Assembly: GCF_026339955.1 (NCBI RefSeq)
Contig: NZ_JAPEPW010000001.1
Location: 2,630,501-2,694,500, forward strand
DNA from: Streptomyces sp. NBC_01549
Lineage (GTDB): Bacteria; Actinomycetota; Actinomycetes; Streptomycetales; Streptomycetaceae
DNA length: 64,000 nucleotides
Reading direction: 5' to 3'
In this document: positions 1 through 8,932 of the stretch, piece by piece
Position numbering within the stretch: position 1 is the first letter of the stretch
Layout: each line of letters opens with the position of its first letter
Position numbers and translations under genes: made by a program
The notes under the pieces: generated by a model
The model's database searches: none
The model's input: the letters and a program-made list of their open reading frames with translations, nothing else
What the model was told of the DNA's origin: nothing

Positions 1-1172
1 ACGGAGACCGTGGTGCCGGACGGGAGCACGGTGTCCGACGTCAGTTTGCCCGTGACGGTGAGGGACTTGGCGCGCGTGGCGGTGGCCGGGGCCGTCGCCA
101 CGAGGGTGGTGCCCGCCTTGGTCGGGTCGTCGAGAACCCGCAGCGAGTACACATTCGAGTCGTTGTACGACACCGCGAACAGCTTGCTGGCGTCCGGCGC
201 CCAGGCGAGACCCGAGGCCGCGAGGGTGTCGGAGCCGCTGCTGCCGCCGGTGTTCGGGAAGTCGTACTGCCGTACCGGCTCGGAGACGCCCGGCTCGAAG
301 ATGTGGACGTCGGGGTCGTACCAGGAGAAGGTGCCCGCGGCGACGGCTCCGTTCGGGGCGATGTCGACCGCGTTCGGGTAGGGGTTGGTGGCGTAGCTGC
401 CGTCCTCCGACAGGTCCGAGAGCTTGAACACCTCCTGCTTGTAGGGGGCGCCGCTGGCCGTGACGACGTCCTTGCCGTCCGGAGTGACGGCGAGGTCGGT
501 GAGGTTGCTGCTGCTGCCCGGATCCCAGGCGTACGCGGTGCGGTTCGCCGAGCCCGACGACACGTCGAACACGGCGAGTTCGACCGGGCTCTGCCCAGGG
601 GCACCCGCCACGATGGTGCCCGGGGCGCCGGCCGAGGAGCCGAGGATCGGGGCGTCGTTCCAGGTACGGGTGGTGTCCTGGTGGAGGGCCACGACCGGGT
701 CGCTGCCGCTCAGGTCGAGCGAGCCGATGTTGCCGCTGCCGGCACCGCGGTAGCCGAACCAGAGCTTGCCGCCGGCGAGGGCCGGATACTCGGGCTGGGT
801 GCCGTCGCCCGTCGGGTAGCGATGGGCCTCGGTGGCGGTCGCCGTGTCGATGGCGACGATCGCGTCGGCGTCCTCGACGGCCGCGTACAGGGTGCCGGAG
901 TCGGCGGACAATTCCAGGCCGCGGACGCCGGGCAACGAGTCGACGGTGCCGACGACCGTGCCGCTGTAGTCGGTTGCGACGACCTTTCCGCTGGTCGGGT
1001 CGCTGATGAAGACCCGCTGGTGGACGCCGTCCACGACGACGTCGCCGGTCGACTTGACCGGCAGGGTGGTGCTGGAGTCGGCCAGCGCGGGCGCGGCCGA
1101 GGTGACCGCGAGCGCGGCCGAGCTGAAGAGGACCGCGAGCGCCGTCGCGGCCGGGAGAGTGCGTATGCGCAC
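1..1172 (-). CDS. Secreted beta-propeller (YncE-like) protein with Ig-like tail, 3' end outside the window
   Basis: The reading frame opens at a GTG at 1172 and runs off the left edge after about 390 codons. It begins with an Arg-rich n-region, a hydrophobic core and an Ala-rich cleavage zone, a Sec signal peptide. Next come repeated blades with phrases such as GDVVVDGVHQRVFISDP, GTLYAAVEDADAIVAI and PDASKLFAVSYND, as in YncE/surface-antigen seven-bladed propellers. The last visible part (GTTLVATAPATATRAKSLTV) looks like the start of an Ig-like extracellular domain. The protein is therefore probably exported and surface-associated. Ligand and function cannot be told. Confidence in the frame is high; the domain call is by eye. 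Confidence 0.8.
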   Translation of the reverse strand, partial: MRIRTLPAATALAVLFSSAALAVTSAAPALADSSTTLPVKSTGDVVVDGVHQRVFISDPTSGKVVATDYSGTVVGTVDSLPGVRGLELSADSGTLYAAVEDADAIVAIDTATATEAHRYPTGDGTQPEYPALAGGKLWFGYRGAGSGNIGSLDLSGSDPVVALHQDTTRTWNDAPILGSSAGAPGTIVAGAPGQSPVELAVFDVSSGSANRTAYAWDPGSSSNLTDLAVTPDGKDVVTASGAPYKQEVFKLSDLSEDGSYATNPYPNAVDIAPNGAVAAGTFSWYDPDVHIFEPGVSEPVRQYDFPNTGGSSGSDTLAASGLAWAPDASKLFAVSYNDSNVYSLRVLDDPTKAGTTLVATAPATATRAKSLTVTGKLTSDTVLPSGTTVS

Positions 1173-1558
1173 GGTGGTTTCGAACCCCCCGGAACGAAAA
1201 GAGCCCCTGTTGTTGAACTGGGGAAGTAACCGGAGCCTAGGTCACGCCAGTGACAGCAGAGGCAAACGCGGGTCAACGATGATCAAAGAAGTGGGAGAGA
1301 TTCGGCCATTCCGCTTACGTATCCACTGGGACCGCTTTACGAATCCGCTGGGACAGGCCACGCCCAACGCCGTCGTCAGCGCCTCATACGCCGGAGGGCG
1401 CCTGGGAGCCGGCCGGAAGCCGACCCGCTCCCCGCGGAGCCCCGCCTGTCCCCGGGGCGCGGATCAAAGCTCGACGACGTTGCGCTTGGCCTTGTCCCGC
1501 GCCATGGCCGGCTTGAGCGAGGTCGTGCGTGGCTGCGACCGCAGGGGTCCGTTCCGAA
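1173..1558. other. Intergenic region upstream of the propeller gene
   Basis: These 386 bases hold no convincing gene. A perfect short inverted repeat, GTCAC-GCCA-GTGAC, lies at 1241-1254, about 70 bases before the propeller start, and could be an operator. A short minus-strand frame near 1475-1555 ends in MARDKAKRNVVEL but has no supporting start or context. Confidence 0.4.
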
Positions 1559-2590
1559 TCAGGGCTCGTTGCCTCCGGCTCCTCGCCGATGAGAACGGAT
1601 CATCGCGAGCGTCCCCAAAATCAGGAGGATCAGACCCGCCGCCGCTGAGATGAGACTCCAGTTCAGCGGGCTTTGCCGATCACGGCCTGAAAGGACTGCC
1701 TCGGCCATGCCTGGCCCCTTCGGGAAGGTGATGCGAGCGCCTTGCGTCACCTCCAACAGCCCGCTTTTCAGCTTGAGGGAGACGTCCCATGGGCCGTCCG
1801 TGACCTGGTCGGTCACGATGACGTTCACCGACGCGGATTGGCCGGGCGCCAAGCTCTTTCCGGAGTCCACCGGGTAGGGCCCGGCGCTGATGCTTCCGGA
1901 CACCTGGGACATCTTCATCGTGCCGGTCAGGTCCAGAGCGCGGCCACCGGTGTTGTGGACCTTGGCGTGTACGAGGGCGCGCCCACTGGCATCACGTTCA
2001 GCCGTCATGTTGTCCACCGTGAATCGGGCACGCGGCGGATTGTCTCCGCCCACTGCGAGGTAGAGCCGGATTCCGGTGCGGCTGACCAAGGTGATGCCGC
2101 TGCCCAGGTCGCGACCGCTGACCTGCGCCCACACCACGCCGTATCGCTCGCCGGGGGCAGCATCCTTCGGAATGGCGATGGTCACGGTGTCACGGGCTCT
2201 GGAGTGAGCGGGGATGTCCAGGCTCAGCTGACGGGGCTTGACCCAGGAGGTGAGCTCGTTACCGGTGCTTCCTGCAGCGCCGACGAAGGAACCCCGGCGG
2301 ATGTCGGCGGCGCCGGGGTAGACCGCGACATGCAAGGAGTCGTCCGACTTGTTCGACACCTCGATACGCCGCTTCACGGTGACACCGGGTCTCAGACTGT
2401 CGACGATGTACTGCCTGGCCCGTGGGTCTTTGATGAGGTCGGCGGGGACATCGACGAGCCGAATGCCCACCGCGTCCGGAGGGTTCGGTCGCTGTACCGG
2501 ATCCGATACGAGGGATGTGGCCGAAGCGGTGCTGGTGGCCACGGCAAACGCCGTGGCCACCAGCACCGCGAGGGAAGAGAACCTGGGCAC
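1559..2590 (-). CDS. DUF916-like, C-terminally membrane-anchored surface protein
   Basis: This 343-residue protein has a signal peptide (about residues 1-25). Two beta-sandwich-like regions follow, with features typical of DUF916/WxL-companion proteins: IRLVDVP, a spacer, RRIEVSNKSDDSLHVAVYP, and later VHNTGGRALDLTGTM. It ends in a single membrane helix (about 308-330, LNWSLISAAAGLILLILG) and a basic tail. In Firmicutes such proteins bind WxL proteins at the cell surface. Here the gene lies 44 bases downstream of a WxL-like gene on the same strand, which supports the pairing. The start is a GTG at 2590 with AAGGAAA upstream. The family call is by motif memory and the binding role is inferred. 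Confidence 0.65.
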   Translation of the reverse strand: MPRFSSLAVLVATAFAVATSTASATSLVSDPVQRPNPPDAVGIRLVDVPADLIKDPRARQYIVDSLRPGVTVKRRIEVSNKSDDSLHVAVYPGAADIRRGSFVGAAGSTGNELTSWVKPRQLSLDIPAHSRARDTVTIAIPKDAAPGERYGVVWAQVSGRDLGSGITLVSRTGIRLYLAVGGDNPPRARFTVDNMTAERDASGRALVHAKVHNTGGRALDLTGTMKMSQVSGSISAGPYPVDSGKSLAPGQSASVNVIVTDQVTDGPWDVSLKLKSGLLEVTQGARITFPKGPGMAEAVLSGRDRQSPLNWSLISAAAGLILLILGTLAMIRSHRRGAGGNEP

Positions 2591-2634
2591 AGGGCTTTAC
2601 GGTTTCCTTTTTTGCGGTACGGACGTACGAGGTC

Positions 2635-3162
2635 TCAGGCGACGGAGTGGGTGATCGTCGAGCTGTACGTGCCCGCCAGCGCGTTCCCGGGGATGGTGAG
2701 ATGGATCGTCGGGTTCCAGGTGGCCGAGTTGATGCCGCTCACGCCGGTGGCCACCTGGACGGGGCCAGGGGGATAGAGCGGGTTCAAGTCGCTGGCGGTG
2801 ACAGTGGCGGTGCCGCTGACCGAGGCCGACGGTGTGGTGTAACTGCTGGAGCCCGGAGCGGATACGGAGATGCTCTGGGGGCCGGTGAAGTCGACTGCGC
2901 TTGCCGTGGCGGTCCAGCCCGCGGTGCCGCCTCGACCGTCTGTCACCGTGACGTTGCCCAGCAGGCTGGAGACCTGTTGCGGACTGCCGCTGACGGCGAC
3001 GGTGCCGAGGTTCACGGGCCCCGCCGGGACGCTGATGTCGAGCGTGCCTGACGAGACCTGGACGGTCACCGGCGTATCCGCCGCCGAAGCCGGCATCGGG
3101 GATGCCAGTACTGCCACCGCCGCTCCGGCAATCAAGGAGCTGATGACGCTACGAATTCTCAT
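2635..3162 (-). CDS. Secreted WxL-like domain protein
   Basis: A 175-residue protein with a clear signal peptide (cleavage near ASAAD, residue 28). The mature part is Ser/Thr/Val-rich beta structure. It contains GGTAGWTATASAVDF and ends with ATWNPTIHLTIPGNALAGTY followed by SSTITHSV. That C-terminal pattern (W, then IPGNALAGTY, then a final beta strand) is the hallmark of WxL-type cell-surface domains. It is probably the first gene of a two-gene operon with the DUF916-like protein. No LPXTG or membrane anchor is present, so attachment would be non-covalent. WxL domains bind peptidoglycan in Firmicutes; in a Streptomyces setting the role is inferred. Confidence 0.6.
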   Translation of the reverse strand: MRIRSVISSLIAGAAVAVLASPMPASAADTPVTVQVSSGTLDISVPAGPVNLGTVAVSGSPQQVSSLLGNVTVTDGRGGTAGWTATASAVDFTGPQSISVSAPGSSSYTTPSASVSGTATVTASDLNPLYPPGPVQVATGVSGINSATWNPTIHLTIPGNALAGTYSSTITHSVA

Positions 3163-3368
3163 GGGTGCGACCTCACTTGGCGACCGGGGGAGGCTGGGGC
3201 GGCACGGCAGGAGCCGATGCGCAATTGCACGCTAAGGGAGCATGATCAAGAAGTGCCCGGAACTCCATTGCGTGGAGGCTCAATCCACTCGTACGGCCGC
3301 GCTGGGGGGCCACTGACGCGGTTATGGCGACGATCACCACCAAAGGCGGTCCCGGCATCTGTCGCTGA

Positions 3369-3740
3369 TCAACGCCCCCGGACAGAGACGTGCACGAGCA
3401 TCCCTTGACCAGGGTCAACACCGGTTCGCCGCAGACGTCTCGGCTTCGAGGTCAGCGAGGCTCGCCGGGTCCAGGCGGGTGGGGCCACGCCCAGTGGGTC
3501 GGCCCCGGTGTTGATCGCCTGGGGGGGCGGCTCCCAGGTCGGCGGCTCGGCGGCCTGGATCGGGTTCGCGATGGGGGACGACTGCACCGAGGAGCTGGCG
3601 AGTTGGGCGTCCGCCGGAGGGTCGGGAATCGCCGAACCGCCGGTCGCGCTGGGGTTACAGTTCGTCCGGCCGCCGCGTGCGGCACGGGCCCGTACGCGTC
3701 GCTGAGGCGGTGGCGGCCTACCGCCGCCCTCTGGAACCAC
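3369..3740 (-). CDS. Possible small Pro-rich protein or gene remnant in a 606-base gap
   Basis: Between the WxL-like gene and the ion channel (3163-3768) there is no strong gene. The minus strand from about 3680 to 3400 carries a run of codons with very high third-position GC, reading for example SAIPDPPADAQLAS, SPIANPIQAAEPPTWEPPPQ and INTGADPLGVAPPAWTRR. No recognisable domain, signal peptide or convincing ribosome-binding site is seen. It could be a real Pro-rich peptide or the tail of a decayed gene. Confidence 0.25.
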   Translation of the reverse strand: MVPEGGGRPPPPQRRVRARAARGGRTNCNPSATGGSAIPDPPADAQLASSSVQSSPIANPIQAAEPPTWEPPPQAINTGADPLGVAPPAWTRRASLTSKPRRLRRTGVDPGQGMLVHVSVRGR

Positions 3741-3768
3741 ACATCCCGGTGCGGCACTCTTCTCCCTC

Positions 3769-5772
3769 GTGGCGACCCTTCCGTATCAAAGCCCGTCGAC
3801 CGACACGACCGCGCACATGGTGGTGGCCGGGGACGACGCCCTGGCGCACCGGCTGGCCGCCGAACTGCGTGGTGTGTACGGCGAGCGGGTGACCCTCGTC
3901 GTACCGCCCACCCAGCGCAGTGTGCGGCCGCCGGTGGTCGGGCGGGCGCGGGCCTCGACACTGTTCGACCGGATGTCCGCGGCGATGAACCGGGCCGCGG
4001 GCAACGGGGAGGGGCCGCAGGGGCCGCCCAACCGGACGGCCGAACCCGCCGGTGCCGAACGGGTCTTGGAAGCCACCGAACTCACTGAGGCCGTACTCGC
4101 CGAGGCCGGTGTGGAACGGGCCGCCGCCCTCGCGCTCGTCCATGACGACGACGAGACCAACATCCGGGCCGCGCTCACCGCGCGCCGTCTCAATCCGCGG
4201 CTGCGGCTCGTCATACGGCTCTACAACCGGCGCCTCGGGCAGCACATCGAGGAACTCCTCGATCAGGCCTCGGCGTTGGCCATGGCGGTGACTGATGGCG
4301 AGGGAGCCGGTGGCGGAGGCAGCGGGGGGCTTGGCTTCGATGCGTCCACCACCGTGTTGTCCGATGCCGACACCGCCGCTCCCGCGCTCGCCGCGACCGC
4401 CGTCGCCGGGACCAGCAAGGTCGTCCAGACCGACGGGTTGATGCTGCGGGCGGTGGAGCGGCCGCCGCCGGGGCCCGGCGAGGTCGCCGATCCCGGGCTG
4501 TGCACGCTCGCGCTGCTGTCCGCCACCACCAACGACCCCGCCGGCGCGGACGGTTCCGAGAGCAGCGGGCCGCAGGGGCCTCGGCTGCTGCCCGACGAGC
4601 GGGCCGTGGCCGCGGCCACCGGGCGCGGGACCGTCGTCCTGGAGACGGTGTCGTACGCCGCGTCCGCGCCGTCCGCCGGGCGCAGCGTCGTGCCCTTCGG
4701 CTCGCTGCTGTCGCGGCGGTTGCGCTGGTCGTTCGCCGGGCTGGTGGGGTGTGTGGTCGGGCTGGCGGTCGCGTCGATGGTCGTCACCGGGGAGCCCCCG
4801 CTGGGGGCGACCTATCTGACCTTGCTCGATCTCTTCGCCATCAACAACCCCGCGATCGGGCAGCCCCTCGGGCGGCAGATCCTTCAGCTCTTGTCCGGGC
4901 TCGTCGGGTTGTTGCTGCTGCCTGTGCTGCTCGCCGCGGTGCTGGAGGCGCTCGGTACGTTCCGGAGCGGGTCCGCGTTGCGCAAGCCGCCGCGGGGGCT
5001 GTCCGGGCATGTGGTGCTGCTCGGGGTCGGGAAGATCGGGACGCGCGTGCTGGCGCGCCTGCGTGAGCTGCAGATTCCGGTGGTGTGCGTCGAGGCCGAT
5101 CCGGAGGCGCGGGGGCTGGCGCTGGCGCGGCGGTTGCGGGTGCCGGTGGTGTTGGGCGATGTGACGCAGGAAGGTGTGCTGGAGGCCGCGAAGATTCATC
5201 GGGCGCATGCGTTGCTCGCGCTGACCAGCGCGGACACGACGAACCTGGAAGCCGCGTTGTACGCCCGTACCGTGCGGCCCGATCTGCGGGTCGTGCTGCG
5301 GTTGTACGACGACGACTTCGCCACCGCCGTGTACCGCACCCTGCGGGCCGCGCATCCGCAGGCGCTGACCCGGAGTCGTAGCGTGTCGCATCTCGCCGCG
5401 CCCGCGTTTGCCGGGGCGATGATGGGGCGGCAGATCCTCGGGGCGATTCCGGTGGAGCGGCGGGTGTTGCTGTTCGCGGCGATCGTGGTGGGTGGTCATC
5501 CGCAGTTGGAGGGGCGGACTGTGGGGGAGGCGTTTCGGGCGGGGGCGTGGCGGGTGCTCGCGCTGGATACGGCCGCGTCGAGAGGACGGCGGGGTGGTGA
5601 AGCGGTGTCCGCCGTGGGGGGCGGTGGGAGTGAGCGGGGTGGGTCCGGGCTGGTCTGGGATCTTCCGTCGACGTATGTGCTTCGGGCGGAGGATCGGGTG
5701 GTGTTGGCTGCGACTCGGAGGGGGCTGGCGGAGTTGTTGGGGAGGCGGCGGCGGGAGTCGGCGGGCACGTAG
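3769..5772 (+). CDS. Two-RCK (TrkA-N) membrane protein, CASTOR/POLLUX-like ion channel candidate
   Basis: In this 667-residue protein, residues about 17-180 form a first NAD-binding TrkA-N/RCK-like fold (HMVVAGDDALAHRLAAEL, then LVHDDDETNIRAAL). After a low-complexity linker, residues 318-398 contain two membrane helices flanking a pore-like segment (TYLTLLDLFAINNPAIG). A second RCK domain begins at 412 (HVVLLGVGKIGTRVLARL, then TSADTTNLEAALYAR). The order RCK-linker-2TM-RCK is not the usual 2TM-RCK potassium channel, and no TVGYG filter is visible, so the ion is unknown. It probably gates ion flux in response to a nucleotide or ion. The start is uncertain: GTG at 3769, or ATG at 3817 just before the first Rossmann strand. 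Confidence 0.75.
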   Translation: MATLPYQSPSTDTTAHMVVAGDDALAHRLAAELRGVYGERVTLVVPPTQRSVRPPVVGRARASTLFDRMSAAMNRAAGNGEGPQGPPNRTAEPAGAERVLEATELTEAVLAEAGVERAAALALVHDDDETNIRAALTARRLNPRLRLVIRLYNRRLGQHIEELLDQASALAMAVTDGEGAGGGGSGGLGFDASTTVLSDADTAAPALAATAVAGTSKVVQTDGLMLRAVERPPPGPGEVADPGLCTLALLSATTNDPAGADGSESSGPQGPRLLPDERAVAAATGRGTVVLETVSYAASAPSAGRSVVPFGSLLSRRLRWSFAGLVGCVVGLAVASMVVTGEPPLGATYLTLLDLFAINNPAIGQPLGRQILQLLSGLVGLLLLPVLLAAVLEALGTFRSGSALRKPPRGLSGHVVLLGVGKIGTRVLARLRELQIPVVCVEADPEARGLALARRLRVPVVLGDVTQEGVLEAAKIHRAHALLALTSADTTNLEAALYARTVRPDLRVVLRLYDDDFATAVYRTLRAAHPQALTRSRSVSHLAAPAFAGAMMGRQILGAIPVERRVLLFAAIVVGGHPQLEGRTVGEAFRAGAWRVLALDTAASRGRRGGEAVSAVGGGGSERGGSGLVWDLPSTYVLRAEDRVVLAATRRGLAELLGRRRRESAGT

Positions 5773-6072
5773 GTTTTTGGGTCTCGGGGGCGGTTCGAGG
5801 GCTCTGGTTCTGGTGCGGGGAGTGGGGTGGGGGGATTTTCTTCGCCCCCGCCGCCCCTACCCGTCCCATCCCTCTGGGGCTCCGCCCCAGCCCCCACCAG
5901 GGGGCTCCGCACCCCGACCCCCGCGGGGCTCCGCCCCTGCACCCCGTCGAAGGATGCCGCCGCCCCTGATTCCCTCGGGGCTGCGCCCCTGCGCACCGCA
6001 GACGGACGTCGCCCCCCCCAGACCCCCTCGGGCTGCGCCCCTGCGGGCAGCCAAAAGACGCCCCCGCCCCGC
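5773..6072 (+). repeat. Composite intergenic repeat, copy 1, with five GC-rich hairpin units
   Basis: This region lies between convergent genes. At 5843-5871 it contains the module CCGCCGCCCCTACCCGTCCC, which recurs at about 17981, 23391 and 34101. It is followed by five short palindromic units with core GGGGCTCCGCCCC or GGGGCTGCGCCCC (about 5875-6050). The units can fold into strong hairpins, so the region probably also serves as a bidirectional terminator. Confidence 0.75.
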
Positions 6073-7920
6073 CTACTGGGGCAGGTGCCTGTTTGCGAAG
6101 TCGAGTTCCAGTTTTACCTGTTTGATACGTTCGTCCACGACCAGGGAGCCGTGGCCCGCGTCGTAGCGGTAGACCTCGTGGGTGGCGCTGCGGGCGGTGA
6201 GGCGGTCCACGTAGTTGTCGATCTGGCGGATGGGGCATCGGGGGTCGTTGACGCCGGCCGAGATGTATACGGGGGCCTTGACCGCGTCGACGTAGGTGAG
6301 GGGGGAGGATGCCTCGAAGCGTTCGGGGACCTCCTCGGGGGTGCCGCCGAGGAGGGTGCGGTCCATCGCCTTCAGGGCTTCCATCTCGTCGTGGTACGCC
6401 GTCACGTAGTCGGCGACCGGGACGGCGGCGATGCCGAGGGTCCACGCCTCCGGTTGCGTGCCGAGGCCGAGGAGGGTGAGGTAGCCGCCCCAGGAGCCGC
6501 CGGTGAGGATCAGGCGGGTGGGGTCGGCGAGGCCGGACGTCACCGCCCATTCCCGGACCGCCGCGATGTCCTCCAGCTCGATCAGGCCGACTCGGTGCTT
6601 GAGGGCGTCCGTCCACTCACGGCCGTAGCCCGTGGAGCCTCGGTAGTTGATCCGGACCACCGCGTACCCGTGGTCCACCCAGGCCGCCGGGCCCGCCGCG
6701 AAGGAGTCGCTGTCGTGCCAGGTCGGGCCGCCGTGGATGTCGAAGACCGTGGGCAGGGGGCCCGTCGTGCCCGCCGGCTTCTGGATGAGGGCGTGGATGC
6801 GGCCGCCGGGGCCCTCCACCCACACGTCCTCCACCGGGACCGAGCCCGGGGACTTCAGGCCGGGGGGATCGAGGACGATCTCGCCCGTCGTCGAGCGGAC
6901 CACGGACGGCTCGGCCGCCGAGGACCACAGGTACTCCACGGTTCCGTCGGGGCGGGCCGTCGCCCCGGAGACCGTGCCCTGCGGGGTCGGCACCTGGACC
7001 AGCTCGCGGGTCGCCAGGTCGTAGCGCCACAGGTCGCTTCGGGCCTCGAAGCTGTGGGCGATGAGAAGGGCCGAACCGTCGGGATACCACTCGGCCGCCA
7101 CGTCGCCCGGGAGGTCCAGGGCGAGGTCCGTCTCCTCCCCCGTCACCACGTCCCACACCAGGGGCTCCCAACGGCCGCGCCGCTGATGGCCGATGAGGAG
7201 GCGGGTGTCGCCGTCGACGGGGGCGAAGCCGAGCACTTCCAGGCCCAGCTCGACCGTGCCGTCCTTGGTGTCGTCGAGCTCGGCGACCGTCGAGCCGTCC
7301 GGGCGCAGCACCCGCAGCGCCGAGTGCATCGCGTCGCCGTGCTCGGTGTGCTCGACGGCGATCAGCGAGCCGTCGTGCGAGAGGTCGCCGACGCCCGCCG
7401 ACTCCCGGTGGCGGTAGATCTCCACCGGCTCCTCACCGGAGCGAGCCACGTGGATCGTCGAGCCGTCCTCGTCCGTGGAGCGGCCCACGACCGCGGTACG
7501 GCCGTCCCTGCCGATGGCCAGGCCGCCAGGGTAGGAAGGCTCCAGGCCCGGAGCGGCGGGTTCGTCGGCACGGTCGACGGAGTTCACCGTGTCCGTGGCC
7601 TCGGGGGCGGTGAAGCGCCGGCGGCGCCAGATGCCGAACTCGTCCCCGTCCTTGTCGTCGAACCACCAGATCCACTCGCCGTCCGGGGAGAGCACCCCGT
7701 CCGTCGTACCGTTCACCCGGTTCGTGACCTGGCGCTGCTCCCCCGTCGCGCGGTCCCACGCGTACAGCTCGTACGTCCCCGTCGCGTTGGAGACGAACAG
7801 CGCGCGGTGCGGGGCGTCCTCCGCCCAGTCGGGCAGCGACACCCGCGGCGCCCTGAAGCGCTTCTCCCAGTCGGGCATGGCTGCCTGCTGCTGCTCGATG
7901 GACCCGTTGCTCTCAGTCAT
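6073..7920 (-). CDS. S9 family prolyl oligopeptidase-type serine peptidase
   Basis: A 615-residue protein from an ATG at 7920 (MTESNGSIEQQ). The frame stays open further upstream, but that part has no family resemblance. The N-terminal two thirds are a beta-propeller (repeated GEWIWWFDDKDGDEFGIW-type blades). The C-terminal third is an alpha/beta hydrolase with the nucleophile motif GGSWGG (Ser about 476), Asp about 559 in SAGVNDPRC and His about 590 in DAGHGSL. No signal peptide is seen, so it is cytoplasmic. It should cleave short peptides after particular residues, perhaps acyl-peptides; the exact substrate is not visible. Confidence 0.9.
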   Translation of the reverse strand: MTESNGSIEQQQAAMPDWEKRFRAPRVSLPDWAEDAPHRALFVSNATGTYELYAWDRATGEQRQVTNRVNGTTDGVLSPDGEWIWWFDDKDGDEFGIWRRRRFTAPEATDTVNSVDRADEPAAPGLEPSYPGGLAIGRDGRTAVVGRSTDEDGSTIHVARSGEEPVEIYRHRESAGVGDLSHDGSLIAVEHTEHGDAMHSALRVLRPDGSTVAELDDTKDGTVELGLEVLGFAPVDGDTRLLIGHQRRGRWEPLVWDVVTGEETDLALDLPGDVAAEWYPDGSALLIAHSFEARSDLWRYDLATRELVQVPTPQGTVSGATARPDGTVEYLWSSAAEPSVVRSTTGEIVLDPPGLKSPGSVPVEDVWVEGPGGRIHALIQKPAGTTGPLPTVFDIHGGPTWHDSDSFAAGPAAWVDHGYAVVRINYRGSTGYGREWTDALKHRVGLIELEDIAAVREWAVTSGLADPTRLILTGGSWGGYLTLLGLGTQPEAWTLGIAAVPVADYVTAYHDEMEALKAMDRTLLGGTPEEVPERFEASSPLTYVDAVKAPVYISAGVNDPRCPIRQIDNYVDRLTARSATHEVYRYDAGHGSLVVDERIKQVKLELDFANRHLPQ

Positions 7921-8052
7921 GGCCCCATAGTGCCTGGCCCGACCGGCCCCGCGTCGGCGAGGCCCCCAGCCTGTGGATAACTTCCCCGACCCGCGCCCCC
8001 GGAAAGGGCCCCGAAGCCGGGTCCGGTGCGGCGGCACCGTACCTTTGAAGTC

Positions 8053-8895
8053 GTGTACCGGTTCCTGCTGACGCCCCGCTGGTGGGGGATCAACGTCTTC
8101 GTGCTGTTGGCCATCCCCTTCTGCATCTTCATGGGGTCGTGGCAGTTGAGCCGGTTCGAGGCGCGGGTGCAGGACCACCGCGCGGCCGGTGAGCAGATCA
8201 CCGCGGCCAGGACGGAGGCGGCCCGTCCGCTCGACCGGCTGCTGCCCGTGAGCACGGAGACGTCCGGAAAGCAGGCCACCGCGACCGGCCGGTACGGCAA
8301 GCAGCTCCTCGTACCGGGCCGCGAGCTCGACGGCAGGCACGGGTTCTACGTACTGACACTGCTGCGCGTCGACGGCGCCGGTGGCAAGGCACTGCCCGTC
8401 GTGCGGGGCTGGCTGCCCGGAGACGCCGACCCGGCGAAGGCGCCGCCCGCCCCGACCGGTGAGGTCACCGTCACGGGTGCGCTCCAGGCGTCCGAGAGCC
8501 CGGGGTCGGACGGCGTCACCGCCGCCGGAGGTCTGCCCGCCGGACAGACCGGCGCGATCAGCTCGGCGTCACTGGTGAACCTGGTGCCGTACAAGGTGTA
8601 CGACGCCTGGATCACCCTCACGAAGGCCGACGGCGGGATGCGCGCGGTGCCCGCGAGCGCCCCGCAGGGCACCGGCCTGGATCTGAAGGCGTTCCAGAAC
8701 CTCGGTTACACCGGTGAGTGGTTCGTCTTCGCGGGCTTCGTGGTCTTCATGTGGTTCCGGCTGCTGCGCCGCGAGGCGGAGTTCGCGCGGGACGCGGAGC
8801 TGGGTCTCGTCCCGGATCATGACGAGGAAGAAGCCACGGTCGCCGAAGCCGCCGCCGACGCCCCTCAGGACGCCGACAGCGTTCCCGTCCGGTAG
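8053..8895 (+). CDS. SURF1-family membrane protein
   Basis: A 280-residue protein from a GTG at 8053 (VYRFLLTPRWWGIN). It has an N-terminal membrane helix (about 10-30, ending GSWQLSRFEAR, the characteristic SURF1 W-Q motif). A periplasmic/extracellular domain follows with GFYVLTLLRVDG and VVRGWLPGD, and then a second membrane helix (about 235-255). SURF1 proteins help insert heme a into the cytochrome c oxidase aa3 subunit I. The acidic C-tail (HDEEEATVAEAAADAPQDAD) ends inside a direct repeat shared with the converging anti-sigma gene. An upstream GTG at 8026 is possible but adds residues absent from the family. Confidence 0.88.
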   Translation: MYRFLLTPRWWGINVFVLLAIPFCIFMGSWQLSRFEARVQDHRAAGEQITAARTEAARPLDRLLPVSTETSGKQATATGRYGKQLLVPGRELDGRHGFYVLTLLRVDGAGGKALPVVRGWLPGDADPAKAPPAPTGEVTVTGALQASESPGSDGVTAAGGLPAGQTGAISSASLVNLVPYKVYDAWITLTKADGGMRAVPASAPQGTGLDLKAFQNLGYTGEWFVFAGFVVFMWFRLLRREAEFARDAELGLVPDHDEEEATVAEAAADAPQDADSVPVR

Positions 8896-8932
8896 GACGC
8901 CTCAGGACGCCGACAGCATCCCCGTCCGGTAG
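8863..8932. repeat. 33-bp direct repeat at the convergent ends of SURF1 and the anti-sigma-like gene
   Basis: Copy 1 spans 8863-8895 and copy 2 spans 8900-8932, with a period of 37 bases and 31 of 33 positions identical. Copy 1 encodes the last ten residues and stop of SURF1. Copy 2, read on the other strand, encodes the last residues and stop of the anti-sigma-like protein. One gene end has evidently been duplicated onto the other. Confidence 0.85.

Noticed and set aside
3173..3421. 82-codon minus-strand frame upstream of the WxL-like gene
   Set aside because: No ribosome-binding site, poor codon bias and no domain.
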